A DNA stretch of 13,348 nucleotides from Goniomonas avonlea (taxonomy: Eukaryota; Cryptophyceae; Goniomonadida; Goniomonadaceae): the NCBI GenBank assembly GCA_003573635.1, contig QUTJ01031604.1:1-13348 (forward strand), given 5' to 3'. The notes under the pieces were generated by a model. It was not told where the DNA came from. It ran no database searches and saw only the letters and a list, made by a program, of their open reading frames with translations. The number at the start of each line of letters is the position of its first letter. Position 1 is the first letter of the stretch. Of the stretch, positions 1-9,300 are shown piece by piece. The position numbers and the translations under genes are program-made.

Positions 1-285
1 AGCGTGGTGTGTGTGAGAGAGCGAGAGACCTCGGAGCGGCCGCAGATTCGAGTGACTGGGGGCATGAGAGGAATAAAAGCAAGCAAACAAGAGGAGCGAG
101 AGAAAAGAGACTCATCCTTCCCCAGATGCGCTATGTGTACAAGAGGGTTTACTGTCATATGGCCTTTGCATTGAAGCAGACTTGCTTGACAAAGTGCAGC
201 ACACAATCACGAAACACAAGCACAAGTCACTTAGCTGCCCACAGCACAAGCGCGAGCGTTGTGCAAGGAAAGTCTGGCAGAAAAA
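1..285. other. 3' flank of the ubiquitin-like/HAD gene, no gene seen
   Basis: I see no convincing gene here. The segment lies downstream of the stop codon of the minus-strand gene at 286-1350. It opens with a short GT/GA simple repeat at about 5-28. The open frames in it show no domain, no compositional bias of coding sequence and no credible splice partners. Confidence 0.5.
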
Positions 286-1350
286 TCACGCTGAAGATGC
301 CCTTGATAAGCTCCATGAGCAATCTAGACTCTTGCGCGGGCTGGAGGCAGGCCGGCTGGGGTTATCATCCAGGCTGCGCCGGCGATGAATGCGTCGTGGG
401 CCATCTTCATCTTCGGAGTTTTCGTCGGTGGGCGTCGTTTGCCCAGTTGAGTCCTGAGAAACAGGGCTATTGACTCGAGGCACCATACTGACCGCTTCAA
501 CAAGGTGCTGAAGTGTTACAGAGTGCATCATGGTTTGCTCGCATTCGAGCGTTGTCTCCGTCTCTGCCACCACTTCACGGACGTATATGGCGGAGCGCTT
601 GTGCTGAGCAACAGCATGAACAATATGGCGAACCATAGCTACTTTCGACACCCCAGCAACATGGCCACACACAACATATGCAAAGACATGGCCGAGGCCC
701 GCCATTTGAAGGATTTCGACAGCCGCCCGATTGAAAGAGACGCAACCAAGGACGTGCCCCGCATGATCCAGACGTTCCAAGCAACGCCTCACCTCTGGGC
801 TGACCGCACCATTGAGTAGGGCCTGATCTGTGTCAAAAATATAGACACCACAATCACGGAGTAATTCCCTCGTCTGGGTCGGTCCCCGAATGTGAAGCGA
901 GCGTTCGCACTCTGGATACAAGCGGAGCTCCAGTGACACAAAAGGTAATCCATCGGTCCAACAATTTTGACTTTCGTCCAGCACCTTGCCTCGCCGCATC
1001 AACAGCTGCATGCCAGGCGGAGTACCGAACTCACGATAAATCTTGCGTTTGAGAACGTCTATCGAGCTGCCTTGAGTCAAACGACAGGACAGAGAGTGCC
1101 CTGTCCAAGTTCGAACATTTACAACAATTTCATCCCTAGTCGGTGTTCTGTCAGGCAACGGGATAGCCAGTTCCGGCTCGGTTGTAACTCGTTTGAGAGA
1201 TCGTCGTAATGACTGGAGCAAAGCATTCGACTTGAAAGATGGAAGGTGGACTTTGTCAAAAGATGGCAATCGCTTGATGGGTGGATTGAACTTGGAAATA
1301 GGCTGATGAACAGGAGCGTGCACCGAGCGCTCCTCGGTGGCACCGGTCAT
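286..1350 (-). CDS. Ubiquitin-like domain joined to a degenerate HAD-phosphatase-like domain
   Basis: Single-exon protein of 354 residues. The frame stays open upstream to about 1431 but has no ATG there, so the ATG at 1350 is the likely start. It fits a TATA box about 135 bases upstream. Residues about 75-146 read as a ubiquitin-like fold: a strand beginning IVVNVRTWTG, a helix VLKRKIYREFG, then PPGMQLLMRRGKVLDE and a closing strand SLELRLYPE. It ends with no Gly-Gly, so it is a built-in domain and not a conjugated modifier. Residues about 166-290 resemble HAD hydrolases of the MDP-1 type: VYIFDTDQAL (Asp173, Asp175) as motif I, Ser205 in GCVSFN as motif II, and Lys236 as motif III. The acidic pair of motif IV is missing; the place reads SAIYVREV. 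The C-terminal 60 residues are acidic, then Ser/Arg-rich and probably disordered. The ubiquitin-like call is good; the HAD call is inference from motif spacing. A regulatory pseudo-phosphatase is possible. Confidence 0.7.
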   Translation of the reverse strand: MTGATEERSVHAPVHQPISKFNPPIKRLPSFDKVHLPSFKSNALLQSLRRSLKRVTTEPELAIPLPDRTPTRDEIVVNVRTWTGHSLSCRLTQGSSIDVLKRKIYREFGTPPGMQLLMRRGKVLDESQNCWTDGLPFVSLELRLYPECERSLHIRGPTQTRELLRDCGVYIFDTDQALLNGAVSPEVRRCLERLDHAGHVLGCVSFNRAAVEILQMAGLGHVFAYVVCGHVAGVSKVAMVRHIVHAVAQHKRSAIYVREVVAETETTLECEQTMMHSVTLQHLVEAVSMVPRVNSPVSQDSTGQTTPTDENSEDEDGPRRIHRRRSLDDNPSRPASSPRKSLDCSWSLSRASSA

Positions 1351-1484
1351 CGCGAGTGGAAGCCAGAGGAGCTCGGGGATTGTCGAAGTTTCTGGAAACC
1401 GCCATCTTTGACTCTCCCAATCCCAATCCAACCGAAAGAAAGTGATCGATCGGAATTTCTCGGAAAGTGTTCATAATAATACGC

Positions 1485-1495
1485 ATATTTATATA
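1485..1495 (-). promoter_or_regulatory. TATA box for the ubiquitin-like/HAD gene
   Basis: On the minus strand the sequence reads TATATAAATAT. A start site about 30 bases downstream would lie near 1455-1460. That makes the ATG at 1474 too close to be used and supports 1350 as the first usable ATG, with a leader of about 100 bases. Confidence 0.45.
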
Positions 1496-1627
1496 CGTGC
1501 TGGTGTGTGAGCCTCGTCTTGTACTCTCCAGATTCGTAACTGACGCAAGCTGAGTCAGCCTGCTGACTAACCTCGGAAAAATGGCATCCGGTCAGAGCCT
1601 CTCCCCCCACCCCCTCTCCCCCTCACG

Positions 1628-1641
1628 CACACACACACACA
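1628..1641. repeat. (CA)n microsatellite with adjoining CT-rich tract
   Basis: A run of seven CA units follows a C/T-rich stretch (about 1596-1627). It lies in the 444-base gap between the NME7 stop codon and the ATG at 1350. It is the only repeat seen in this gap. Confidence 0.8.
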
Positions 1642-1794
1642 AGTTCAGCGGAGCATTGTCACCACCTAAGGGTCGCGACCGAACACACAGTTGACCGGTT
1701 TTGGTTCTTTGGGGGTCTTAACAGATCTCATTTTAGTGCAAGTGCTTGAAATCAGTTGTATTCGCAATACATACAGTGGTATCTACAAGGAGGA

Positions 1795-3248
1795 CTACTG
1801 CAGGATCTTGAAGAAATATTCGACCTCCAATTGGCCGTCCTCCTCCAGGTCGGTGCAGTGCACACCATTGTCGACCGAGTCCTTGCCACCAAACTTGGCC
1901 CTCAAAGTGTCGGGGCGAAGCAGGCGCCCCATTTCTGGATCGTGTGGTCCGCAAAGTGCTCGCAAGTCCTGCGTCGATGTTAGAATTCGACGCGCACAAA
2001 CAATCTGATCAAATACGCAGAGGAGGGGCATCACACACAACGCACCTGAACACAAGGACCTCCGTCGAGCCTGCACAACGCCGCCACGAGGCATGGCCCT
2101 GACACTACTTCATCAACCATCTTCTGGTAACCCGGCACTACGCCGGCGTAGACCTGGAACACTCTGGTGAGCCAGGGGCGCCAAAAAAAGGGCAAATTGC
2201 AGATACCTCGAGGAACTCCTCTGCATTTGCTCGATTCAATGTGAACTGCTCCAGCGCAGTGATCTCGAAACCGTGGTGGCGAAGCTCGCCAAGGATCTTG
2301 CCGCCATCTCCTCTCCTCAAAGTGCTGGGCTTGATCATCAAGAGTGCGGAGTCGCGGAACTGAACTGTCGGAGAAAACATCTTACGACCGCCAAAGAAAA
2401 ACGAAATTTCTCGTTCCGCCGACATGTCCGAGTCGGACCCGTGAACAGCGTTGCAGGTGCCGTCAGTGCCGAAGCGGGCTCGAATAGACCTGGGGGCCTC
2501 CTGTTGAGCCGTCTGTGTGTTGGTCGGTCCTGTGGAAATTATAAATATCAAGCAGGATGCCAGTTGGCAAAGCGCACCAATCAAGTCTCGCCATTTTTGG
2601 ATGGCGCCTGCGTGGACAAGCTCCAAAGCAACAATTGGGCCAGAGCTCATGAAACCCGTCAAATTACTGAAAAGAGCGTCAGCATGCCGACCGACTGTCA
2701 AATTAGACGCACTTGTAAAATGGTTTGCCCTGATGTTCCTCGTAGAACATTTGAGCTTGGCCCGGGCTCATTTGTAGCATCTTGAGCCGAGCGACGCGGA
2801 AACCGGAAGAATAAATAGCATCTAAGATATCAGGGACAGCGCCCTGCTGAACAGCGTCCGGCTTGATCATTGCGAGCGTTCTACCAGGCTCCGGTCAGAC
2901 ACGGTTTCAAAAACGAAGACAGCCTACTTTTGCGCGGTGGAGCTGAACTTGTTTTTGGTGAATGCGTCCGCGTACTCTTTGATCGTCAGTTGTCGTGAAT
3001 ACACAGTCACAGTCGCTCCTATATGAAGCTGGCCCACTTCCAAGGCGTCATATTTCCCGCGGCGAAGAAACTTGCGACGGTTTCGCAGATCGTCCTGAAG
3101 AAGTCAGTCATCGAACTAAATCCACAGAGCAAGTTATTGGCACCATTTCAATGCTGCCATCTTCATAATAGAAGAGCATGTACTGTCGAAGCATTGCAGC
3201 TTGCGGGTCAAGCCACTCCACAAGGAAGGAATACCTCGTGTCGGACAT
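1795..3248 (-). CDS. NME7: NME7-type nucleoside diphosphate kinase (DM10 plus two NDK domains)
   Basis: Seven exons join in frame to 377 residues, almost exactly the length of animal NME7. Minus-strand exons in transcript order: 3248-3144, 3094-2928, 2880-2713, 2666-2578, 2529-2207, 2153-2046 and 1968-1795. The introns are 46-53 bases except the last, 77. Residues 1-90 are the DM10 domain (MSDTRYSFLVEWLDPQAAML at the start, NRRKFLRR and YSRQLTIKEYADAF later). NDK domain A starts at KTLAMIKPDA (91-100) and has the catalytic His206 in NAVHGSDS. NDK domain B starts at DSALLMIKPST and has His357 in NGVHCTD. The protein ends in VEYFFKILQ, as family members do. NME7 is known as a part of the gamma-tubulin ring complex and an inner protein of ciliary doublet microtubules, so a flagellum is implied. 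Both histidines are kept, so phosphotransfer activity is possible. The first intron has an unusual donor, GTGCC. The ATG at 3248 is fixed by the DM10 N-terminus. Confidence 0.95.
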
Positions 3249-3405
3249 CGTTTTGCTAGGGCGAGGCTCTCTGCGCACAACTGCGGTTGGCGGCCGTTTG
3301 TTTTTGTTTCTGTCAAATCCTTCAAAGCGTTATCCAACATCACTAACCATGATCATAGTAGCGTGGAAGACTATCGTTGCGTTCGTTGAATTTCTTTGAA
3401 GGCTC
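3249..3405. promoter_or_regulatory. Divergent promoter between NME7 and the PB1-like gene
   Basis: Only 157 bases separate the start codons of two genes that point away from each other, so the upstream controls of both must lie here or inside the genes. I see no clear TATA box or other known element. A T-rich stretch at about 3297-3313 is the only compositional feature. Confidence 0.5.
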
Positions 3406-4434
3406 ATGGCACAAATTCTGGCCTGGTGCGGGTTCGCCGACAGAGGAAAGGAGGCAGAAAAAAAGGCGGAGCCACCAGAAGATAGCTCGCACTGGTGTTC
3501 TCCCAGCGAGCGGTGGCCAGAAATTTTTCAACAGTTTCCATGTGCTGCTCGTCGCGAAGCTGGTCCCTCGAAACCGGCAACACCCGCTGCAACTCCTCGC
3601 ACCGATTCGAGCAGCAATGCAAAGGGTGGGCTTTCTACAGGAGATAACCGTGGTCAAGCTGGAAAATTCTTCCTTGTTGGCAAAGGCTCAGATGCATTTT
3701 GTTTCTCCCGCACTGATTCTTGGGATGAGGTTCAGACTGAACTAACCATGTCCTTTGGGCGCAGTGCAACATTTGTCTACAGTGAGTCGTGGTCCAGCGA
3801 TCTTTTGAGACTAACGCACTGTTTTAGATTCAGGTCATCGCCCAGTAACCGTGGAAACCGATGCAGACTACGCTGTTTTTCTGGACCACGTCCACCGTTG
3901 TTCACGGGGCTCGACCATCGAGCCGCGCATTCCCGTCGATCTCATAGAGTTTCCCAAGTAAGTCGCAACTGTGTTCTCGCTTTTGTTTGGGATTGACACT
4001 TCGCCAGGAACTCCATCAGAACCCAGCCCATCGAGGCTTCTGCACCAGTGTCAACCAGAAGCTACCACACTGGGTCCGTTCCCGGACCGGGCCCGAATCA
4101 GTACCCATATCAGAATCAGCATCAACAGAACAAGTATCCTCCGGCAACAACGCCCGTGTTAGGGTTAGCGACTCCAGGTCCAAGCCAGGATTATGCGCCT
4201 CAAGACCAACCCGCCCGAGCGCCACAAGGTCGACGGACCGCAGCCTTGACTCTGGGTGGTCATGGCGCCGCTCTTGCAGCGCAGCCTCTGGGGCAGCACG
4301 TAGATACGGCATTTGCGCAGCAGTCTTCCTCCCCACGCAGCCCAGACAAAACCCCTCGTGACGGACGTCGGCAAGCTGTGCTGTCTTTGGGTGGCGATGG
4401 TGCCACTCTCGCAGCATGGAGCGCCCAAACATGA
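3406..4434 (+). CDS. PB1-like domain protein with a duplicated C-terminal GRR-LGG motif
   Basis: Three exons (3406-3781, 3828-3957, 4008-4434) with introns of 46 and 50 bases join in frame to 310 residues. Both introns have good donors (GTGAGT, GTAAGT) and branch-like sites (ACTAAC, ATTGAC). Residues about 86-168 look like a PB1-type beta-grasp: FFLVGKGSDAFCFSR, then DSWDEVQTELTMSFG, FVYNSGHRPVTVETDADYAV and FLDHVH, the usual order of strand, helix, strand and acidic loop. The middle is rich in Pro, Gln and Tyr and probably disordered. Near the end an 18-residue motif occurs twice, at 243-260 (GRRTAALTLGGHGAALAA) and 288-305 (GRRQAVLSLGGDGATLAA). PB1 domains are known for protein-protein pairing, so a scaffold role is plausible. 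I do not recognise the gene as a named family. Start choice: the ATG at 3406 opens the frame and no better upstream ATG is in frame. Confidence 0.75.
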
Positions 4435-4765
4435 GCTTTGATCTGGAAACTTGATCCTCTCCATGATCTTTGATCTTCCATGAGCCGTATCTGAAAAGCT
4501 CCGATACCACAAGTAAACAAAAGATTTTATTGTCTCGGGCGGAACACAGAGGAGCTCGGGATCCAGCATGCAGCAAGATGCCTGCAAAGTCGAGTGAGAC
4601 GAGGAGACAGAAGAGGTGCAGCAAAGGAAAAGCATTAACATTGCGGTCAGTCAAAGGGTAGGGGGTGATGAAGTTATCAGCATTCGCGTGCGCTAAGACT
4701 GGGGCGGCAAACCACTCGTCACTCCGCAGATGAAAGCAAGACGCAAGCGAGACAAAAAGACTCAC

Positions 4766-5327
4766 CAAGACACGGTACCAAGCGCAGCAAACCGCAGCAA
4801 ACCGCAGGCGCATTCCGTCAAGAAGTACCCTGTTATCAGTCGTGAGGAACCAATCGAGACGGTCATTGGGGAGGACATGGTGAAGGAAAGCGTCCGAGTG
4901 GAGTGATTTTTTGACAATCATAGACGTGTCTCATCCAATGTAGATAAGTTAAAGAATCGTCATCCGCAGGATTGGTCAAGGAAATTTGACAGGTATGAAA
5001 GTGTACCTTGAGAGCTCGGTCAGCCAAAAGTAGTGCTGCCTTTCATGCAAAAGGTGGTCCGACGCAATCCTGCGAAGTTGGTCAACATGAGATGCACAGA
5101 AATTCAACTCGATGGACAAGGCAGAAAAAGCATCAGAAAAAGACTGCGTTTCTCGGCAACGTGCGTGCACTAAGTACAGGTCTCCAAGCTAGTTTCTTTC
5201 ATCAAACGCATCAAGCATCATCCAAGGGAAGGACAAAATTCAACAAGGCGCACCTTCATCGACCAAGCGTCCAGAGAAGTGCTTGCATCAATTCCAAGAA
5301 AAACCACGAAGAAAATCAGAACCAAAT
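4766..5327 (-). CDS. Possible intron-containing gene fragment, membrane segment included (uncertain)
   Basis: Three minus-strand segments join with matching phases: 5327-5254, 5188-5007 and 4829-4766. The first encodes a hydrophobic stretch, NLVLIFFVVFLGIDASTSLD. The second encodes a soluble helical-looking stretch with ASHVDQLRRIASDHLLHERQ. The third encodes LLDGMRLRFAAVCCAWYRVL. A further upstream piece at about 5490-5545 could encode LCALLEMVLSELQERHLW, and a downstream piece from about 4606 could follow. The proposed introns are longer (65, 177 and more) than in neighbouring genes, and the start and stop are not known. I recognise no family. The matching phases could be chance. If real, the gene would be convergent with the PB1-like gene. 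Confidence 0.25.
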
Positions 5328-5861
5328 CTGCAAGACAAGGTCAGAAGGACTTGGGCAGAGAAACAAGAACAGAGAGGGAGCGATGTGATCAGAAGGACCA
5401 ACACAGAAATCTCAGCAAGTGTAACTCAGTCCGCCCGTCGGTATAGGGATCATCCTCTCACGACAAAAGAACGACAAAGGCAAACTGGAGTTCGGCCTCA
5501 CCATAGATGTCTCTCTTGCAGTTCAGACAGCACCATTTCCAGCAAAGCGCATAGCCTGGAACAAGGGTCAGAAGAATGGCGCGCAAGACAGCGGTGCAGA
5601 CAGAGGGGACAGAGGCTCGGTCATGCAAGGTGGATCATCACTGGCTCGCTCTGAAGCAGAACTGGTTTATCTTGGAGTCTCGTCACCGCCAAATGGCACA
5701 ACCAACAACACACAATTGTCGGGACGACTCGCACCTGTCGGACTTGCGCGGTGAGCGACGCACGGCCGCACGACTTCATCGTCTCCATCGTCTGTCGCGC
5801 CTTGCTGCTCGTGCGCTTCCTTGTGTTTTTATTTCGATCAGAACTGGATTTTGAAGGGTCG

Positions 5862-5878
5862 TTTTGACGCCGTCAAAA
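5862..5878. promoter_or_regulatory. Perfect palindrome TTTTGACG-C-CGTCAAAA, CRE-like
   Basis: Two 8-base arms, exact reverse complements, flank one base. The core TGACG-N-CGTCA is a spaced form of the cAMP response element TGACGTCA bound by bZIP dimers. It lies about 145 bases before the possible first exon at 6024 and about 450 before the ATG at 6328 of the phosphodiesterase gene. Whether a bZIP protein binds a one-base-spaced version in this organism is not known. Confidence 0.4.
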
Positions 5879-6023
5879 TTTTGCGGGAATCCTTGACACT
5901 TGTGACTGATGATGACCCAACAAAATTTCTTCCGGCGGTCGACGGTGAATCGTCGCTTTTGCACCGCGAATCGGCGCTGAGCACCTCGTCCTCGCCCTCG
6001 AAGTCTCAAAAAATCATTTAAAA

Positions 6024-6062
6024 ATGGGCCAAAGTGCAGCCAAAAAATCAGTTAAAATTGAG
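6024..6062 (+). other. Possible first coding exon of the voltage-sensor phosphodiesterase gene (myristoylation-like N-terminus)
   Basis: The ATG at 6024 starts MGQSAAKKSVKIE, followed by a possible donor (GAG|GTTTGT). Joining directly to the acceptor ending at 6321 removes a 259-base intron and keeps the frame into TTMPPTQGEKKPS of the next exon. Gly2 with Ser and Lys close behind resembles an N-myristoylation signal. Against it, TTTAAAA just upstream could be a TATA-like box, which would place 6024 before the transcript start. The ATG at 6328 is the alternative start. Confidence 0.35.
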
Positions 6063-6327
6063 GTTTGTGGTTTTCCTGCCGTTTTCCTTTTGTTTCAGTG
6101 TTTGGTCTGATGGTGTCAAAAACTGCTCAATTAGGAAACTAAGATAATGTTGAGGCGATGATACCGCAACGGCACTACGACCGCCAAGGTTCACCCGGAT
6201 CACGATCTCACCAGGAAACTGCAGCAAGTTGTGTGACCTTGACTGTTGGATAGGGTCGGGCAAACCGTTGCACCCAGAGCGTTGGGAGCAGCCGCTGAGC
6301 CCAGCGGCTGGTGCTTGACAGACCACG

Positions 6328-9300
6328 ATGCCGCCGACCCAAGGCGAGAAGAAGCCAAGTCTCAACACCGCTTTGGAAAGTGTGCTCTTCGATGTCTGTA
6401 TTCTCTCCTTGATTCTAGTTGATGGTGCTGCACGTTTGTCCTTGCTGATCGTCTTCTGACGTGGAGTGGACAGGATGTTTCACAATTATGTCATTGATTG
6501 CTACGTCAAGAAACGCATTGGGAGGGGACTTCTTTTTGATCGAAGGGATTGTCACGATTTGCATATTTTGGTTTGAAGCCTTCCTGAAGATGTATTGTTA
6601 CGGCGTCAAGGGATACTTTACCACGATGTTTCCTTGGAACCTCTTGGATTTTGGTGCGTTTCACCCAGACGAGCTCAACATACCCCGTTGACCCAAGAGA
6701 CAGTTGTTTGCGTGCTTTCCACTGCAGCGTTGGTACTGGAATTTTTTGTTCAAGATGTTGGGGGCACAGCTGGTGTTGGTAGGCCTTCCAAGCGTAGGCC
6801 TATGGCATTTTGGTGCTGACCTCTTTGCAGTGACACTCCTGCGCCTGTTGCGTCTTTTGCGATTCCTTCGTGTTATCAACAAGGTTGGTCCCTGGCTCCC
6901 GGTTATCAGTGCTCACTCGCAACAGGTCCGAGCAATCACAACCAAAAAGAGGGGTTTCGACGTCGGAATTCCCGCCGCCAGATGCATTGAAATCGTCCAA
7001 AAAGTCAAAAAGCATTGGGGTAAAATTCCAAAAGATGTTCTTCGACATCTTGAGGAGAGCGAGCTCGTCACCAAGGAGGACCTCGATTATGTCATCACCC
7101 AAATCCGGGACAAAACACTGTACAAGCTGGTGTTCGATAAGAGCGATATGGGTGATGAAGAGATGCAAGCCTATTTGTCGGCCACCGTGGATGTGGTGGT
7201 CGAGGAAAAGGCTGACAAGAAGCAACAAGAGGTTGCGAAGAAAGAGGCCGACAAGAAGTCCGGAGTCACTGCCGCGTCGGCAGAGACTCGGTGGACCTAC
7301 TCCCACCTCCTGGACGGCGTCTCCGTCAATGTTGATGCACTTGAAGAATTCATGACCACAACAAACCAGTGGGATTTCGATGTGTTCAAATGTCACGACC
7401 TCAGCGGAGGCAACGAGCTGGCTTTGCTCGGCTTCCACTGTTTCATGCACTTTGACCTCTGCAACAAAATGGGCATTTCGCAGGAGATGCTACGGGTGAG
7501 CTTCAACCTTGTTTCGGATTCCGGTTCGTGAGCTCACAGTTTTCTCCCGTAGAATTTCCTCATGAGGATTCAGAAAGGCTACAAACCGAATCCTTACCAC
7601 AACAAAACCCATGCGGCCGATGTGCTGCAAGGGACGTTTTTCATGATCACAGCGTGTGGTCTTGAGGAGAACTTCACAGATCTTGAAATCTTCTCGCTGC
7701 TCCTCTCCGCGATCGTCCACGACTACGAACACCCAGGCGTGAACAACGGGTACGTCACGTCTGATCGCTGGGGGCAAGAAGCGGCAGATAGCAATCAGTT
7801 GCCGATCGCCGGCAAGGAGCAAGAGGCGAGGGAGCGGGGACAGAGAAGTGAGCGAGGACGTGGGGTGGCGGGGTCTGAGCTGCTGCTGGTCTCTCTGTGT
7901 TGCTGTGTTTGTCCCTCTCGCTCTGTTTCTTTGTCTCTATCTGTCGCTCTCCGTCTATCCCCCTTTGTCTCTCTGTGTGGCATTCTTGTGCTGCAAGAGA
8001 TTCCCTGGATGCAATAATACCTTGCCCCGTTCCAAAAGTGACACTCCAGCGTGGATCACAGTGATTTGATTAGTTGATTCCTGGTTGGGCCCTCGGTGTT
8101 TTCCCGTGTGTGTGAGAGAGTGTGTGTGTGGGTGACTGAGTGTGTGTGTGTGAGAGAGAGTGTGTCTTGAGAGGCATCCACCCACAGGCCCATCGCAAGC
8201 ACGCTCGCGTGCATCTGAATCCACCTCTCTCGCACTCACCCACTCTCTCCCTCTCCTAACTCTATCCCCCCCCCCTCCCGTCACGAGCGCCAGCTGCACA
8301 TAAAATCCCCCTCTCGTTCCTTCCCACCCTGAGTTGTCCTCCCTCCCGCTCATTCCCTCCCAGGTTCCTGGTCAACACCGACGACGTCCTGGCCCTCCGC
8401 TACAACGACAAGGCTGTCCTGGAGATGCACCACATCGCTGCCGCGTTCTTGTTAATGAAAGAAGACCCAGAGCTCAACTTGCTCCACAAGATGGACAAGG
8501 AGCAGTACAAGCTGCTGCGGTCCATGATGATTGATATGGTGCTGGGGACGGAGATGGCAGCGCATTTTGAGGTGGTGGCCTTGTTCAAGAGCAAGCTTGT
8601 GGACCAGGGCCTGGATATGTCCAAGCCTGATGATAAGAAGGTGTGTGTCTGCGTGTCTGCTGTGTGGCTGCCTGTGTGTATCTCTGCGTGTTTGTGTGTT
8701 TGTGCTTGTGTGCTGTCTGGTTTTTGTACTCGTGACACGAAGGCCGGTCCAGTGACCATTTTTTTCATGTCTCTAGTCTCTGCAATAGGGCTATCTTTCT
8801 CCAATCTACTGGAAGCACCTGCCGAGTCCTCTGTTCAACGCTCTGATTAGTGCGTTTGCGGAGTTGCTGTTGCCGGCCAGGAATAATAACTGAGGTCGCC
8901 TGTCTGGCTCGGTTTTGCATTTCAATTGCAGCTAGGGTCCTGGAAGACGAACCTACACCTTCTTTCTGTGGTGTTGTGCAGGGCGTGGTGTCGCTCCGCG
9001 CTGGGCGAGATCTCGCAGTTGGTCATTTTTGAAAGTGCCGCGCTATCGCACAGTTGGATATGACAATGACTCGCTATCTCGCAGTTGGTTATGAAAATGC
9101 TTCTCCACGTTGCGGACGTCAGCAACCCGGCTCGCAACGTCGAGATCGCCGGGAAATGGACGGACAACGTCATGGCGGAGTTCTACATGCAGGGGGACAT
9201 GGAGCGCGAACGCAGCCTCAAGATTTCACCCTTTATGGATCGGCACACCACCAGTGTGCCCAAGTGCCAGCTCGGGTTTATTGATTACATTGTGCAGCCG

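Larger units (their letters stand above)
4435..6023. other. Unassigned region; possible minus-strand exons and the upstream region of the phosphodiesterase gene
   Basis: No long open frame with domain support occurs on either strand in these 1.6 kb. The plus-strand frames are basic and low in complexity, as expected opposite a pyrimidine-rich strand. The minus strand has several good acceptors with pyrimidine tracts, such as the one ending at 5328 (TTCTGACCTTGTCTTGCAG), and short open stretches that can be joined. These are listed separately. On the minus strand AATAAA lies at about 4531-4536 and could serve as a polyadenylation signal. Confidence 0.4.

Noticed and set aside
1351-1431. N-terminal extension of the ubiquitin-like/HAD protein (27 codons, WESQRWRFPETS)
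   Set aside because: The frame is open but has no ATG, only a TTG, and no clear intron links it to the ATG at 1474, which lies too close to the TATA box.
2273-2785. 170-codon plus-strand open frame
   Set aside because: Opposite strand of NME7 exons, which are secure.
4159-4168. TTAGGGTTAG, like a telomere repeat
   Set aside because: Fewer than two full units, inside the coding frame of the PB1-like protein (it encodes Leu-Gly-Leu); a chance match.
4016-4921. 301-codon open frame on the minus strand
   Set aside because: Its last third lies opposite the third exon of the PB1-like gene, which has phase-consistent splicing, a domain and a repeated motif. The frame crosses what looks like a good minus-strand intron (donor at 4765) and shows no domain. 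Parts of it may still be exons, as listed.
5774-5854. Plus-strand hydrophobic peptide (DFIVSIVCRALLLVRFLVFL) that looks like a membrane helix with arginines
   Set aside because: I considered an extra upstream exon of the voltage sensor, but S1 to S4 are already complete downstream, no start or frame-matching splice sites were found, and a stop follows.
6800-7450. 216-codon open frame on the minus strand
   Set aside because: It is the exact opposite strand of the phosphodiesterase linker exon, whose protein is supported by the family.
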